Counted from the first letter of the stretch, positions 51,585 through 63,237 are shown. The stretch: DNA of 64,000 nt from Hydractinia symbiolongicarpus (GCF_029227915.1 NC_079885.1:23563001-23627000); one strand, 5' to 3'. Made by a program: numbers and translations. The notes: generated from the letters alone by a model not told the origin.

Positions 51585-51984
51585 ATACACATTTTTTTTC
51601 AGAAATGTGCATGCCTGTTGCTTTCATCGTATAGATCTTGAAACGCTGATCAAGAAAATGTATAGGGTTGTGTGCTTGTGACAAACGGATGCACAGATAT
51701 TAGGGTTTAAAGGTTTTTATATAAAGTCAATAATCCGTCTATTCCGAATCGGATTTGGTGACCCAGGTTTGGAAAACCTACCCAAATTGGTCCCAGGAAG
51801 TCCCGAGTTACCCACGCGGTGAAAAATCATTGACGTCATTGTCGCGCCGTAACGTCGGAAAATTTAACATATTAGACATGCATTTTTCGGTTACATCAAA
51901 GAACATTTCGGTAAGATAAGGAAAATGAACATATCCACTTTGCCTGTTACAGACACACAGAACTGGCGTATTATTTTATAGATA
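51585..51984 (+). repeat. CTAG...GGCCCGTGG repeat element, 3' part
   Basis: Repeats the central block of copies A and B (ATCTTGAAACGCTGATCAAG...CCCAAATTGG) and ends CACACAGAACTGGCGTATT plus an AT run, after which the 5.12-kb unit resumes. Confidence 0.7.
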
Positions 51985-53014
51985 CTTGCCGCAGTTTACA
52001 GTTCGTTAGATTTAAAAATTGCCTAAATATGACATTTTTAAGTCAGTATTTGGGTGTTGAATTTAAAAAAAATGAGTGTACCGTTCACGTTTTCAAAGCA
52101 CTGTGCCACAGCGGAGTGTTAAAACAAGCAGAGGCCTTGTTAATATTATTTACATCATAAAAAAATCCACTGGATAGAGCATAAAGAACTTGTATGGATA
52201 AAAAAAATCATTATAAATATAGTCACTGTTAAAACAAAGGAGGTAATAGATGGAAAAATCAGTTTTTCTCCAACGTTACGTTCTGATTTATACATAATAC
52301 GCATCCTATAAATCTTATGCCTTATCGATAAAAACTTGGTAAAGAGTGACCAGGTTATAATTATTTCCACCAATCAAAATCTTTCTACTGACCAGACGTT
52401 TCTACTGCCTTTATTTTGGCTAATTTGCTAATTTTTGTATTCATTTTTAACCAAATTAAAACCCACAATATTGCAAAAATAAGAAGATAAAAAAGGTTAA
52501 AAATTGTTATATATATACGTATAATGTACAGTGTCTGTTTGCATTCAGAAAAAATTATTCTGCAACCGTAACTATGTTGACTATGTGACCCTGTGGGTAA
52601 GATTCAGTCGGCCAAAGGTGACCAAATTTGGTGCAAGTGACTGATATTTTTATCGACTGAAATTTTGCGCAATCTTATTTTTTGTCGAATGTTTTAACCA
52701 TAAAGTAGCCTTCTATGTGTTTTTAATCGCTTCCCTTAAGGTTAAAAATTAAAGTTTGAAAAGCTGAAATAAAACAGACTTTGAATGTATACAAAGTATC
52801 ATTCTTTTGGCGTAAAAAATTATTACGACTTCCGACAACGTCATTAACATTTGCTTCTTTCAGGCTAAATGTGTCTGTTTATTTCCGTTATTAAACTACA
52901 TTGTACCACAAAGATGATAAACGTAATGTGAAAAAATTTCCATCGCAGATGTTTTATTTGATTAAAAGAAACGCCTCCATATTATACTGTGTAAATCTGC
53001 AACAACGGTGGATT
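51985..53014. repeat. 5.12-kb repeat unit, copy 2, continuation
   Basis: Resumes at CTTGCCGCAGTTTACAG, matching copy 1 from about 43271. It extends through sequence that is the inverted counterpart of 38350-38990 and a direct relative of 40490-41155. Confidence 0.8.
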
Positions 53015-54930
53015 AACAGTGCAGACGAATTTGCCAACGTACAACTTTCGACTTAATACACGTTCATCGTCATCTACTGGTCTAAGTTTTAACCAGTAAG
53101 GAAAGGTTCTATTTCTTCAAAGATGGAATCCAAAAAAGCCAAATGATACAACGGCTTACAAGGCATTGCTTATAGAATCCGAAGCAGCTCTACTTTAATT
53201 TGATTATATTGATTATAATTGTCCATTATAATTGGTTGTCTGACCAGAGCAAATCATTCTCGGTGTTATCATAATTTAAATGATGTTATCATAATTTAAA
53301 TTATCATTGATTTGTTAGGAATTTACGCACTTCATGATTTTTTGTCGTTTGCTATTGTTAGCTATTACGAATAAGTTAAGATTACTATTATTTGTTGTAA
53401 CATAAATTAAAAAAATAAGCGTCCGTTCAAATCAAATGAAAAACAGATAAATATAAAGGGCTAGTACTACAAACATAATTAGAGAGTAAGAACTAATTTT
53501 GAGCAAAAATTACAGGGTGGTAAAATAGATTAATTTAAGCTGTTGTTAAACCTTCTATATACTTTCAACTTTTAACCAGATGTAGCTATAGCTAACTGCT
53601 ACTTAAGTGTTAGCTTAGTAAAAAGAAAAAAACAATAATAGTGGCCAAAATAAAGAGCACTAATACCAAACTGAATAAGGCCTTAACAGAAGAGAATAAA
53701 CATTCGCAGTTATCTCTCTATGATTTACGCTGTATTTCATGATGTAGATCTACTTCCATTCAATTACAGAGACTTTGAATTGTCCGTTGTGATTAAAGTC
53801 CAAAGCAAACCAGTGAAACGTGCATACATGGATTTGTTATGATAAAACATTCACGTTACATGGATCATATTGTAACATCAATTCGCGCTAATTATTTTCA
53901 CGTTTGAATGCAACCATACCTGATCATTCAATAATGTTTGACTCTCAGGTATGTGAATTATACTTTTGACAGGCATTGGAATTTTTTACTCTAGTTCGCG
54001 CTTTTTCTGTGACGTCGTGGAATCTTAAAATTTGTCTAGAATTCCACTATCTGCTTTAAATTCAGTTCATTTAGTTACAAAAAATTCTAAAATCCTGAAT
54101 AAAAAATTCAAGATCACAATGTCACAAACATTTAACAGCGACTAAGCTTTGCAATAGGGCCTCTATACCGCCTTTAGTCATTCATGGAAGCAGAGAAGGC
54201 CTTTTTCAGACTATCCTACTTCTTGGACAGGCGGACAATGTGGTGAAGTCCTTCATTTCGGGTAGAAAGAAAGTGGAAAGCATTATAAAGGAAATGGCAC
54301 CAAGTTTTGTGCCCTCAAAATAATTATTAAGAAATAATATTAAGCACCACATCCTGCTCTTGGAAACGTGAAGAGGCCCTCTATTTCAGACCAGAGGTAA
54401 GGAGCGAGGTCTTTTCACCACAGCTAGTCACGACAACAGAAGAAGCAGAGGTATATTTCCATTTAAAACTAGAGGTGCCTTTTTAGAAAGAGAGATTACA
54501 ATTTCTATGTTCTGGGACAACTCAGTCAAACTGTTAACAGTATAAATATATCACTAAAAAGCACTCCTTATACACCTGACATTTCTAAAATATCTTCCCC
54601 CCTGCCCCGTATCTGCACATGTTACAGCTAAATTCTAAAAATCCGCTAAATCCAACATCATCCGACGTCATCCAATAAACATCTACGCCAGATCACAGAC
54701 TGCGCCAGCTGCGCAAAACCTTCACCAGAGTGTGACAATGTGACGTCATCATGCGCGAATTGAATCAGGTAAATACCTTAATTCAAAATTTTCTGTGCCT
54801 TTGTTCGAGGATTCTAATCCAGAATTTTAACAAAAAACGATAAACATGAGTTCAGAGGCCGAGAAGGAAGAGATTTCAAAATTATGGGTGCCTTAAATGT
54901 ATTGATCAAAAAAAGTATTATTAAATAAAT
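53015..54930. other. no recognised gene
   Basis: AT-rich. A short direct duplication (AATTTAAATGATGTTATCAT region) lies near 53268-53300. Near 54170-54470 there are purine-rich segments with two related AGAGGCC/CAGAGG stretches. No supported ORF. Confidence 0.4.
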
Positions 54931-55136
54931 ATGAGTAGCAAATCATCATTGGAAATAATTAAAGATACGTTGAGTGTACTTTTTATAAGCGCGGGAGTCT
55001 CTATGTCGTTATTAGCACTGGCCTTAGCGGGAATGAATGTACAAGATAAGGAACTGGTTGAAAAAAGGGTCGGGTTTCTGAATTTGAAAGCGAGGAACTT
55101 AAAGAACTAAGGGATAGGGCCGGTGATTTAGAATAA
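54931..55136 (+). pseudogene. small single-pass membrane ORF with one frameshift
   Basis: The ATG-initiated frame has a hydrophobic segment (LSVLFISAG...SLLALALAG), then a charged tail. As it stands it stops at 55110. A one-base shift near 55070 would lead into a longer acidic coiled tail ending at 55136. Unrecognised; the position fits the accessory genes of the block. Confidence 0.5.
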
Positions 55137-55178
55137 TTCAGTATATTTTATGGTTTAGAAGAACCCTAAAATAAAACG

Positions 55179-55334
55179 ATGAAAGAACAGTGCAATGAAT
55201 GCGAATGTGTGCTTAATACCTATGATAGGTGCAAATGTGGGAGAAAACATATGTTGCAAGGTAAAATGTTATGTTGGCATTGTTATCAGTTACTATATAA
55301 CGGTCGTTTTTGTAAATGTTTGACCCAAAAATAA
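55179..55334 (+). CDS. 51-residue Cys-rich miniprotein (zinc-ribbon-like)
   Basis: Intact ATG-to-TAA ORF with nine cysteines, in CNECEC, CKC, CWHC and CKC groupings plus a histidine. The spacing suggests two metal-binding knuckles. It lies 42 bases after the membrane ORF and 51 bases before the convergent ORF at 55386. It is one of very few complete ORFs in the block. The function is unknown; nucleic-acid or protein binding is only an inference from the Cys pairs. Confidence 0.5.
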   Translation: MKEQCNECECVLNTYDRCKCGRKHMLQGKMLCWHCYQLLYNGRFCKCLTQK

Positions 55335-55385
55335 AAAATATTAATCAAATAAAAATAAAATAAATGAACGCACTTCGAAAAAAAA

Positions 55386-55886
55386 CTAAATTACTGGGCA
55401 TTCCTCTTGCTCATTGATATTATTAACGATACGCCTGACTCGTTGGCGTATTTGCTCTTTCAGGACTATATATCGCTCTTTTCCTTGCACGATTACACTG
55501 AATATATAGTCACTAATAATGTCGTCGCTGATAGCTTTCGAAATAAGATCAATTACAGAATTGAGCTTTGATTCAGCAAGAAGCCTAGTACTTTCATATT
55601 TTTGTGATTTCGCGCTTAATCTTTCTGAATCATTCCGTAGCCCACCCTGACCAATCCCTATAGCTATTGCAATACCTCCAACAGCAATACACAGTGAAGC
55701 CCGAAAACCTGTTGCTAATGCCCCAATTCCAATCCCCGTAGTGATGACATTGACACTCAATAATCTATGGTCACAGTAGCGAACCCAAGTGCCATGCATC
55801 TTGAACCTTTTCGCGAGTCCATCCCGCCAGAGACAGTGAAAGCAACACCTACTAAGCATGACAAGCACAGAGAAGCAGAGAAACAC
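55386..55886 (-). CDS. hydrophobic-helix protein of the Polinton-like block
   Basis: A 166-codon minus-strand frame. The centre has two glycine-rich hydrophobic stretches (TTGIGIGALATGF, VGGIAIAIGIGQGG). They are followed by a helical charged tail (AESKLNSVIDLISKAISDD...ERYIVLKEQIRQRV). The first 35 residues look less convincing, so the real start may be downstream. I recognise the architecture as recurrent in invertebrate Polinton-like elements but know no function. A membrane-active virion or assembly protein is a guess. Confidence 0.55.
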   Translation of the reverse strand: MFLCFSVLVMLSRCCFHCLWRDGLAKRFKMHGTWVRYCDHRLLSVNVITTGIGIGALATGFRASLCIAVGGIAIAIGIGQGGLRNDSERLSAKSQKYESTRLLAESKLNSVIDLISKAISDDIISDYIFSVIVQGKERYIVLKEQIRQRVRRIVNNINEQEECPVI

Positions 55887-56017
55887 GATGCAACCAAAGC
55901 TTCGTTGATTACGACTGGAATAGGTGTTACTTTACATATGGCTTAGGTAGGTAAGAATGTAGTCTTTTGTGTTTGATCAACAAATTAGACATTATTTACG
56001 ATTTTGTCCCTTTCCTA

Positions 56018-57262
56018 CTACTCATGTATCCAACAACAAGAACCGCAGCAGCAGCAATTGCATGTAGACATGCTGTGCAACAACTTCAACAAGTTTTGCC
56101 GCAACTTTAAAAAGAAGGATACAACTGTGCCAATGATACCGGATAGTGCTGCACCTGCATTTCCTGCTAAATATTTTAAAAATTTTCCAAGTCTTTCCAG
56201 CTGTTTTTGTACAAAGCCCTTTCCTCCAGCGCTTTCTGCCGCTGCAGCACCCGCTCCTCCTCCTCCACCTCCTGTCACTGCCAGCACAAGGGTAGACATG
56301 AGTAAACCAACCGCCAAAATAATACTTGTTATGTTAATCCCCTGCTCCTTGAATAAAATTTTAAGTTTTTCGGCGAGCGATTTTTATTATTGTGTCTTTA
56401 ATTGCTTTCAGTTGGATTTGAGTTTTGATGATAGTGCACCATGAGCCTTCCATGCTGCTTTTTTTTGATCTTGCAGATTTTTAATCTCTTCCTCGGTGTT
56501 TGCAAGATTGTGGTTCTCACTTCCAACTTGTTTCTCCGATAGTCCAGGCTGTGCTTTCTTCTCCTCAATCCGCTTCATCGTAGCGTCTAGTATCCCTATT
56601 TTATTATCATACGAACTTATTTTATTTTTTAATAATGCTAAATTCCCATTTATGATTTGAAGTTCACGATTGAGTCCCCTTCTCTCGAATTCCGTAAAGA
56701 CCTCTTCGCAAGCAAAGGAAGTAAATACGAGGCTCTTCGTTTCATCTAAAACATTCTCTAGTTAAGGCATCATTTCTATATCATCCGCGTTACTGATCAG
56801 CTTATCTATTTTAGTCGAAAGTTGTCGAACCAATTCCATTTTATTAGGCGTAGTAGTATAGGTTGTTTTCTCACTAATTCAACCTTCAAGTTCCTTGTTA
56901 TTGCACTGACTGATCTAAATTCCCCGTTATTTTTATACACAGAGTCGGTTCTACACCGTTAAAGATAAGTTGACCTGTATCTTTATCCAATTAAAATCAT
57001 TATAATATGTCACATCAAACGTTTATAATGTTTTCTCAAGATGGTTGTAAAGATCGCTGATCTTCGTTCTTTTAAACTCTTCTCTTTGGCTTAGCTTGGT
57101 GCCCTCCCCATGCATCTGTCGCCATGCAGGTGTTAACGTGGAGCTGGTACCAGGCCGCGCAAGGTCCTCAAGTTTATTAAAAGTTAAAGGATCATCATTA
57201 TCGTTACTATGGACCTCACGTGTAAAACCGCCCTAATCTTCATAACCTGGATTATAAACCAT
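56018..57262 (-). pseudogene. coiled-coil plus hydrophobic C-terminal protein, broken
   Basis: Minus-strand reading starts at ATG 57262 and is interrupted by several stops and frame changes. In order: an N-terminal segment with GTSSTLTPAWRQMHGEG; a long charged coiled-coil stretch (about 56460-56860, including ATMKRIEEKKAQPG); then ITSIILAVGLLMSTLVLAVTG with a glycine/alanine linker; then FLKYLAGNAGAALSGIIGTV near the end. The terminal part alone is open (56018-56317). The ATG is 38 bases from the divergent ATG of the capsid-like gene, implying a shared promoter. Confidence 0.5.
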
Positions 57263-57300
57263 TATATCTTAATAAAAAATCATCTAATAATAAATTAGCT

Positions 57301-58320
57301 ATGAGTAACATATTTGGAAAAACACTCGATCCATACACTAAAATCAAAACAATGTTTGCCATGAAAGGCAAATGACAAACTGTGAGGGTGAGTCACATTC
57401 CATTGACAATCAATCAAAACGAGGATCTCTATGTGGATATTCCCAATATGAGGCAAAACGATGTGATCTTCCCCGAAAGTGTTAGACTATTATTTGATCT
57501 GGAACTAACTGGAACCAATACAAAACGTACTATCGTGAACAATATCGGCAAAAGTACAGAACCTAAAAATTATACTCAATGGTCATGAAATACAAAGCAT
57601 TAACGACTATAGAGTGTTCGATGTCTACAGAGATCTCTGGCTATCGAAATTTGAACGTGAAAACACTCTGATCCAGGAAGGGATCAATCCAAATGATGGT
57701 ACGATCCTCGCCCTAAAGGTAAAAGCTACTGATCATGCGGGTAATATTGAAGACAAAGCGATCGCCGAAGCTTATGGTAATACGTTCTGTATCCCTCTTG
57801 GAAAAATGTTTGAACTAGTCAGAGACCTATTGTTCTATCAACCTGGCCTACACGACAGATTGAAATTCGTTCTCCATTTTGCACCGTATGGGGATGTCAT
57901 TAAGGATGGGGTACAGCAGTTTCAGGGTCTACTGCAGTCAAAGCGGCAGATGCTACCTACAAAATTACAAATATTGCGCTGGAATATGATAAAGTCAACC
58001 ACGAGGGCCTTGCAAGTGCTATGGCTTCACGGTATAGTCAATTTGCCTTACCTTTCGAAAGAATATTGCGCAGCAAGGTGATTACTATGAAAAAAGAGGA
58101 TACCAGTTATAATTTACAAATTGACACCCCAGCAAAAAAGTTTGAAGGGCGTTTTACTGCTCTTTTTAGATCCAGCGAAAGTTAAGCCTTATATCGGTAC
58201 TACCGAAATATTTTACAACCCTAATATTGAAAAAATCTCGATCACTGCTGAGGGTGAGCCTAATGAGCTGTGTTCACATGCAATGCTTCCAAAAAACTAT
58301 TTTAAGCAGTCATGACTCTG
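57301..58320 (+). pseudogene. capsid-like protein of the Polinton-like block, broken
   Basis: ATG at 57301. The same frame meets a premature TGA at 57373-57375 and continues to 57588 (HIPLTINQNEDLYVDIPN, SVRLLFDLELTGTN). It shifts frame near 57575 and runs to 58081 (FDVYRDLWLSKFER, GNTFCIPLGKMFELVRDLL). A further piece ends near 58315. Length, beta-rich composition and position next to the packaging ATPase fit a double-jelly-roll major capsid protein. That is an inference from context and general similarity, not a motif match. Not functional as it stands. Confidence 0.5.
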
Positions 58321-58531
58321 ATATTACCATAGATCAGTTCATGACTGAGAGATATGCACTGTTCGTTGGTTGGTTCGTTAGACCTCTTTAACGCTTGAGT
58401 AATGGTATTACTCTGCATATAACTAAGAAAGCTGATTGAACTGAAAATATTCGCTGTTATATCCATTTAATAAGTGACGCCCAGTTAAACCTCTTAAACG
58501 GGCGGTATCATAGTGTTGAGTATCGAAATAA

Positions 58532-59090
58532 ATGACTCTAGATATAGCGAAAGAGCTTCATACTTCAATCTTTACAGGGAGGACAAGTTGTGGGAGAACG
58601 CAACGTGTTCTTGATCTCCTTGATTGTGATTACAAGAAACATTTTCACAACATTATTATCCTGTGCCCAACTATACAATGGAACAGTACTCACCTCGAGA
58701 GATCCTCGCTTCGGAAAGATGATCACGTTTTTCTGATTAATCCCAAGGATCAACTTTTTGAATGGATTGAAAAATAATCGTCATTGCCAGCCGGCGTAGA
58801 TTGTCTGTTCATTGTCGATGACTGTATAGCTGATGAAAATCTCGATAAAAAACGACAATCTTTGCATGACTTAGCGATTTCAGGCACAGGAAGCATAGTC
58901 TGTGGTTGTTAACCCAGTCCTATACTGCTCTACCGAAAAAATTTTAGAAGGCAAAAGAAACAGCTGTTCCTCTGGTACCCCCATGAACGGTCAAAATGAA
59001 ATTGATCGATGATGAAACAAATATGATCAGTCACTGGGAGGATATCAAGAATCAACTGAAAAAATCAAAATATGCATACTTATATGTGAG
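58532..59090 (+). pseudogene. FtsK/HerA-type packaging ATPase, broken
   Basis: The first piece (58532-58777) has a P-loop-like segment SIFTGRTSCGRTQRVLDLL, in which the Walker A lysine is replaced by Arg (58595-58597), then IIILCPTIQWN. After a frame change the Walker B-like LFIVDDCIADE is at 58806-58838. Further decayed blocks follow to about 59090 with stops. This is the motif order of A32-type genome-packaging ATPases of Polintons and virophages. Confidence 0.7.
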
Positions 59091-59379
59091 GTTAGAACAT
59101 CCTTGAAGCTATAGAATTCTACAGTGAATGATGTTTTATGGATCGATTTGGTCCACAAAACTACACTCATAGATTTCAATTGACCAAAGTGGTTGCCGCA
59201 ACCACGTTGGTTAATTGACATCTATGAGCCTTTGGAATCGAGAAAACCACACCTCGTTGTGATATCCACCACCCTACCCCAGTCCTTTTTAGATGAGCCC
59301 CCTTAAAAAATTTTTTTTTTGTTTTCTGTCCAATATATTTCGGATTCCAAAAAAATTAAAGATAAAAGATGTCCCTTGT

Positions 59380-60050
59380 AATCCAACGATCAATTGTCGA
59401 CCAGTTCAACTTTAATGGAAAAAAAATTATGCTGTGTATGTTGAGGGTCGGGGTGAATGCCTTGTAGCCTGTGATATTTACAAGGCTGTTGAATATAACA
59501 GAGAAAATGGCAATTCGGAGTTTGATTCCAGAGAGGCATAAGATGTGGCTTGGATACGTTAAATTCTCGCCTAAAAGTGGGAAAAAAAGATCAGCCCTTC
59601 CCAACCAAACACAGTTTTGCTGACGGGAGCCGGACTTTATTGCTTCCTATTGAGGTGTGGTAAGCCTGAGTCAGAACCATTTATGAATTGGGTCGTAGAA
59701 GAGGTGTTGCCTAGAAAAATTCGAAAACTCGCTGGGATTAATGAAGAAAAAAACGCGGTCATCGAAGAATAAGATACGACTCTGGTGCTCCTCGTGGATG
59801 ATCTAGATAAAAGGAATAAACAAATCATGGTGCTTGAGGACAACAATGAAAATAAGGACCGGCAACAAAGAAAATGCGGCGCTTCGAGAAAGATATGTTC
59901 CACATCGAAGCCATATAGACACCGTGCTATGTGTAGTCGATAAAAACGATCCTCACGAGCCTGGTATAGAAGAACGACATGCCCACTTCATGATCCGATG
60001 CCAGCGTAAACAACTCAGGAAGAGGCTTAATATTTTAAAAGATAGATAAT
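59380..60050 (+). pseudogene. Bro-N domain protein, broken
   Basis: The Bro-N core is clear in one frame: LLTGAGLYCFLLRCGKPESE followed by PFMNWVVEEVLPRKIRKLAG (59615-59735). An upstream part (CLVACDIYKAVEYNREN, 59455-59510) lies in another frame. A stop at 59770 separates a C-terminal piece (59834-60049) with ALRERYVPH, DTVLCVVDKND and HAHFMIRCQRKQL. Bro-N proteins are DNA-binding proteins common in large DNA viruses and related mobile elements. At least three frame breaks. Confidence 0.7.
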
Positions 60051-61688
60051 ATTGATAAAATTAACATAAAAACATTTCTGAATTATTAAAAAAACTATGT
60101 ATTTTGATTTATTTTTTTATTATTGTATTATTGCTTTAAAAGCTAGAGAATTCTAGAATACACCGGTCACAATTTGTTTCCAGTCTCATGTTGTTTTAAT
60201 GCAATAACATTTAAGCATATCTCCATTAAATATGTTTAATATTTAATATTCAATCAATTTACCATAATAACTTAACCAGACGGTCCAAAAATGTCAAGAA
60301 AGTTTTTAATGAAGCTGGTTTAGCGTTAAAACCTTGACGTATGATGGTACGCAATTTTGCTTATTATTAGCTAAAAGATAAATAATTGAACATTTTTACA
60401 TTTGTATATATTTTTGTGCTTCTTTATTTTCTATCAAAAAGACATTCGTGTTTGTTTAACATTTCTTTCTCCTTATTTTACCTTCTCCAACACGTTTTCT
60501 TCATTAAAAAAGATTTCTGACAGACAAGGTGTCCTTTTAATTTGAGTCGCTAAAACAGGACAATATTACAAATTGGGACAAATTGTTATTACAAATTGAG
60601 GCAGGTGTTACTACAAATTCGGGCAGGTGCTAAAATCTTTGGCCATTATGATATATCTAGTTAGCAAGGAAGGATATTTCGAAACACATCTCTGCTAACT
60701 TGGAAAAAAATGTCATTATTTGTTGTGTATCAAGATATTTTGTATTGTTTCACACGTTATCAGTTTTGCATGGATCCCTTTAAAACTTTACAGAATAATT
60801 TTTGCAGAGTTAAGCGATAGTTTTAAGGTGTTGTTTGAGCTATAATATCAATCTTGTTTTAGTTAAACTACTGTTATTGTTATCTGGTGGTATTAAAAGC
60901 AATCCTTAACCCTTAAACAATGACATCGAGTCTTACATAGGAATCTTATGCCACCCATTTTCTAAATCAGTCAAATTATGCTTATTTAGTCGCTTATGCT
61001 GAAAGTATTGGTCTGTCAAATATAGCATATCGAGATGTGACAAAAAAAAAATTCCCCTTTAACCTTTATTTTTAGAATCACGTCCAACTCATTTAGCCGT
61101 TGTCAAATTTGTTCGGGAAAGTAGTGAATTTTTAAGAATAACAGAGATATGTTGAGAAAATTTTCATCAAAGCTGCTGCAATAATGCTGAGCATCAACAT
61201 TTTAATAACATCTTACACCCATTTACCCTACTCATATTAAAACATATTTCTGAGGAACAACAAGTGGGATATCTATAGACTGATGGTACCACCGCAGGTA
61301 CTTTTACTTTACTTGGAATGATTAATGAAAATCACTACCAATCATTAGCATTATGTTTCTGCAACTGATAATGGATATTTATGCCTTTCGGAAACTGATA
61401 GTAAGGAAAACAATATGACTTATTTATTAAGTAAGACCAAAAATAAAATAATTAAATTAACATGGAATGAATTGTTAATAGGTAATCTATCTACGTCTGC
61501 TAAAAAATAACGAATAACTTCTTAAAGCATAAAGTTATAACGATTACAAATTTCCTGTTCCAATTCTTTAAATAGTATTATTTGATAAGTTCGGGCTTGC
61601 AAGATCACTCCCCTTTACTGATTGCTGCTCTTGATGATTTTTACAGTAATATTAGGCTATTGTAATATGTTTTGCATGATATGGAGAC
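60051..61688. other. no recognised gene
   Basis: AT-rich sequence after the Bro-N gene. A short triplication-like segment (ACAAATT.GGGCAGGTG, about 60565-60625) is visible. Weak coding-like frames near 61260-61330 are too broken to support. No terminal inverted repeat of the Polinton-like block was found. Confidence 0.35.
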
Positions 61689-61994
61689 TTGTACATAAAA
61701 CAATCGATCCTAAAAATAGGCCTTAAGTTAGAGATTGCGTGGGAGCATTTTTACATGCCGTTCAATAAAACACATATTCTTCATAATTTCGTGATATTAC
61801 AATGTCTTGGTGTGCTGCCGTTATTTCTGAAATTAGTAGTTAAAGGAACAAAGCTAAGAGCTTTTTTTACCCAAGCTTATGACGTTCACGACACTAAAAA
61901 AGTTTGTCTTCTCCTTCAAAAAAATAAAATAGTAAATTTCAATATTGTTTACCTAAGAATAGTACGTAAGTGCTACAGTAAGGAAGGTTTATGA
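61689..61994 (+). CDS. unrecognised ORF of 101 codons
   Basis: Ends in a moderately coding-like segment (RAFFTQAYDVHDTKKVCLLL...NIVYLRIVRKCYSKEGL). I do not recognise it. It could be a decayed mobile-element gene piece; neighbouring sequence in other frames also looks partly coding. Confidence 0.25.
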   Translation: MYIKQSILKIGLKLEIAWEHFYMPFNKTHILHNFVILQCLGVLPLFLKLVVKGTKLRAFFTQAYDVHDTKKVCLLLQKNKIVNFNIVYLRIVRKCYSKEGL

Positions 61995-62360
61995 TAGAAA
62001 TTTCAAAACACAAGGACTTTTCTCAAAGACATAATTTTTTAAGGAGATTCCAGTTTTGAGACAATGGAAAAAGAAGCCTTAAAACCTAGCCCTAACGCCA
62101 TTTAAAGCTCTATGAATTTGCAAATTTCCCTCTTACTAAACGATAGACCACGGTTTAATTAAGAAGGTCATGAGATCCATGGTAAGCTGTTACTTTCGTT
62201 AAAAAGGTTATCAAGTTTTTAATATTAAAACCAGGTTTCACAAAGTTCCTTATAATTTGACCTGAGGCATATTGGAAAAGGGATTCTGGCAGAAAATGAT
62301 TTACCGTTTTAACCAATTTGGTTGCTTTAAATGCATGCTTCTTCGGAATAAAGAAGCAAA

Positions 62361-63025
62361 ATGATGGAGAAAGACACTTTTGTCAGTAAGTTCTTTGAAG
62401 CTACAGAAAACTTAATGATTAACAATAACATGGAATATATATCATACAATTTGCGTCAAAATTCAGATCAAGTGGGGATGCTAGTTCTAACAGCTAAAAT
62501 GAAACAAGAGAACACATCTATATTTGCGCTAATAGGCAATGAAATGATACATGCTCCAGCTATACTAACTCCTGTTAATGGAGATGTCACTTCAGATACC
62601 ACAACCATAGAAGCTATTGATAGAGTTTGTTAGAAATCCTTCAATTATTTCGAAAACAGGAACTGAGGGTACAAAGACTCAACCAAAATAATAATGCTAA
62701 GCACAAGATTGCAACAAGAATAGACGTTGCTGAAGGTAAAGCATTCTGTTTTATTTTTAAAACTTTTCGACTGACCAACTCACAATTCCTCTTAAAGTTC
62801 TCACTCAAAGTTGATAAACTAATTGGAAAAAAATTTGAAAAAAATGGACTTGTGAAATGCTCTAAAAATTCAAAAGCTGTTTCTAAATCCGCACAGAAGC
62901 ATCCAAGACACCAACATGCTGTTATTTTTGCAGAGCATGCGTCAAATAAAACCTATATTAATTTATCTTCAGACCAATGTACAGGACATTATGAAGCAAG
63001 AAAAGTAAAACCAGGTACTAGCTAA
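62361..63025 (+). pseudogene. unrecognised Lys-rich coding region in two overlapping frames
   Basis: The first frame (62361-62633) reads MMEKDTFVSKFFEATENLM... and NSDQVGMLVLTAKMKQEN. The second (62627-63025) is Lys/Asn-rich with KVDKLIGKKFEKNGLVKCSK and ends inside the repeat shared with 51.3 kb. A frameshift or splice near 62630 is likely. No family recognised. Confidence 0.3.
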
Positions 63026-63189
63026 ATTGCGAGATCTTCAGTTGATTACTACAGTCATCAGAATTTTCAGCCCTGTCGGAGTATTGACTAATCAATAATT
63101 CCCCGTGGTGGCGGGCCAATGCTTTATCAAGCATTCTCTATACTAGGAGTATCAACTGTTGTAAAATAGGTAAATGTTACTCACCATAT
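63010..63189 (-). repeat. short dispersed repeat, inverted copy of 51262-51435
   Basis: The minus strand reads GGTGAGTAACATTTACCTA..., then a 33-codon frame with TTG in place of ATG (ARHHGELLISQYSDR...ISQFS, then TAG), matching the 51.3-kb copy with about 15 differences. Confidence 0.7.
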
Positions 63190-63237
63190 TTTCTACCAAC
63201 AACACAGCTTTATTGATATATTTGTTGCCAACGTTTA

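Larger units (their letters stand above)
54931..60050. mobile_element. decayed Polinton/Maverick-like gene block
   Basis: A compact, mostly intronless run of genes on both strands that differs from the host genes: small membrane ORF, Cys-rich ORF, two minus-strand structural-type ORFs, then plus-strand capsid-like protein, FtsK/HerA-type packaging ATPase and Bro-N protein. This gene set is typical of Polinton-like elements. Polymerase B, integrase and terminal inverted repeats are not seen. Several reading frames are broken, so the copy looks inactive. Confidence 0.65.
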
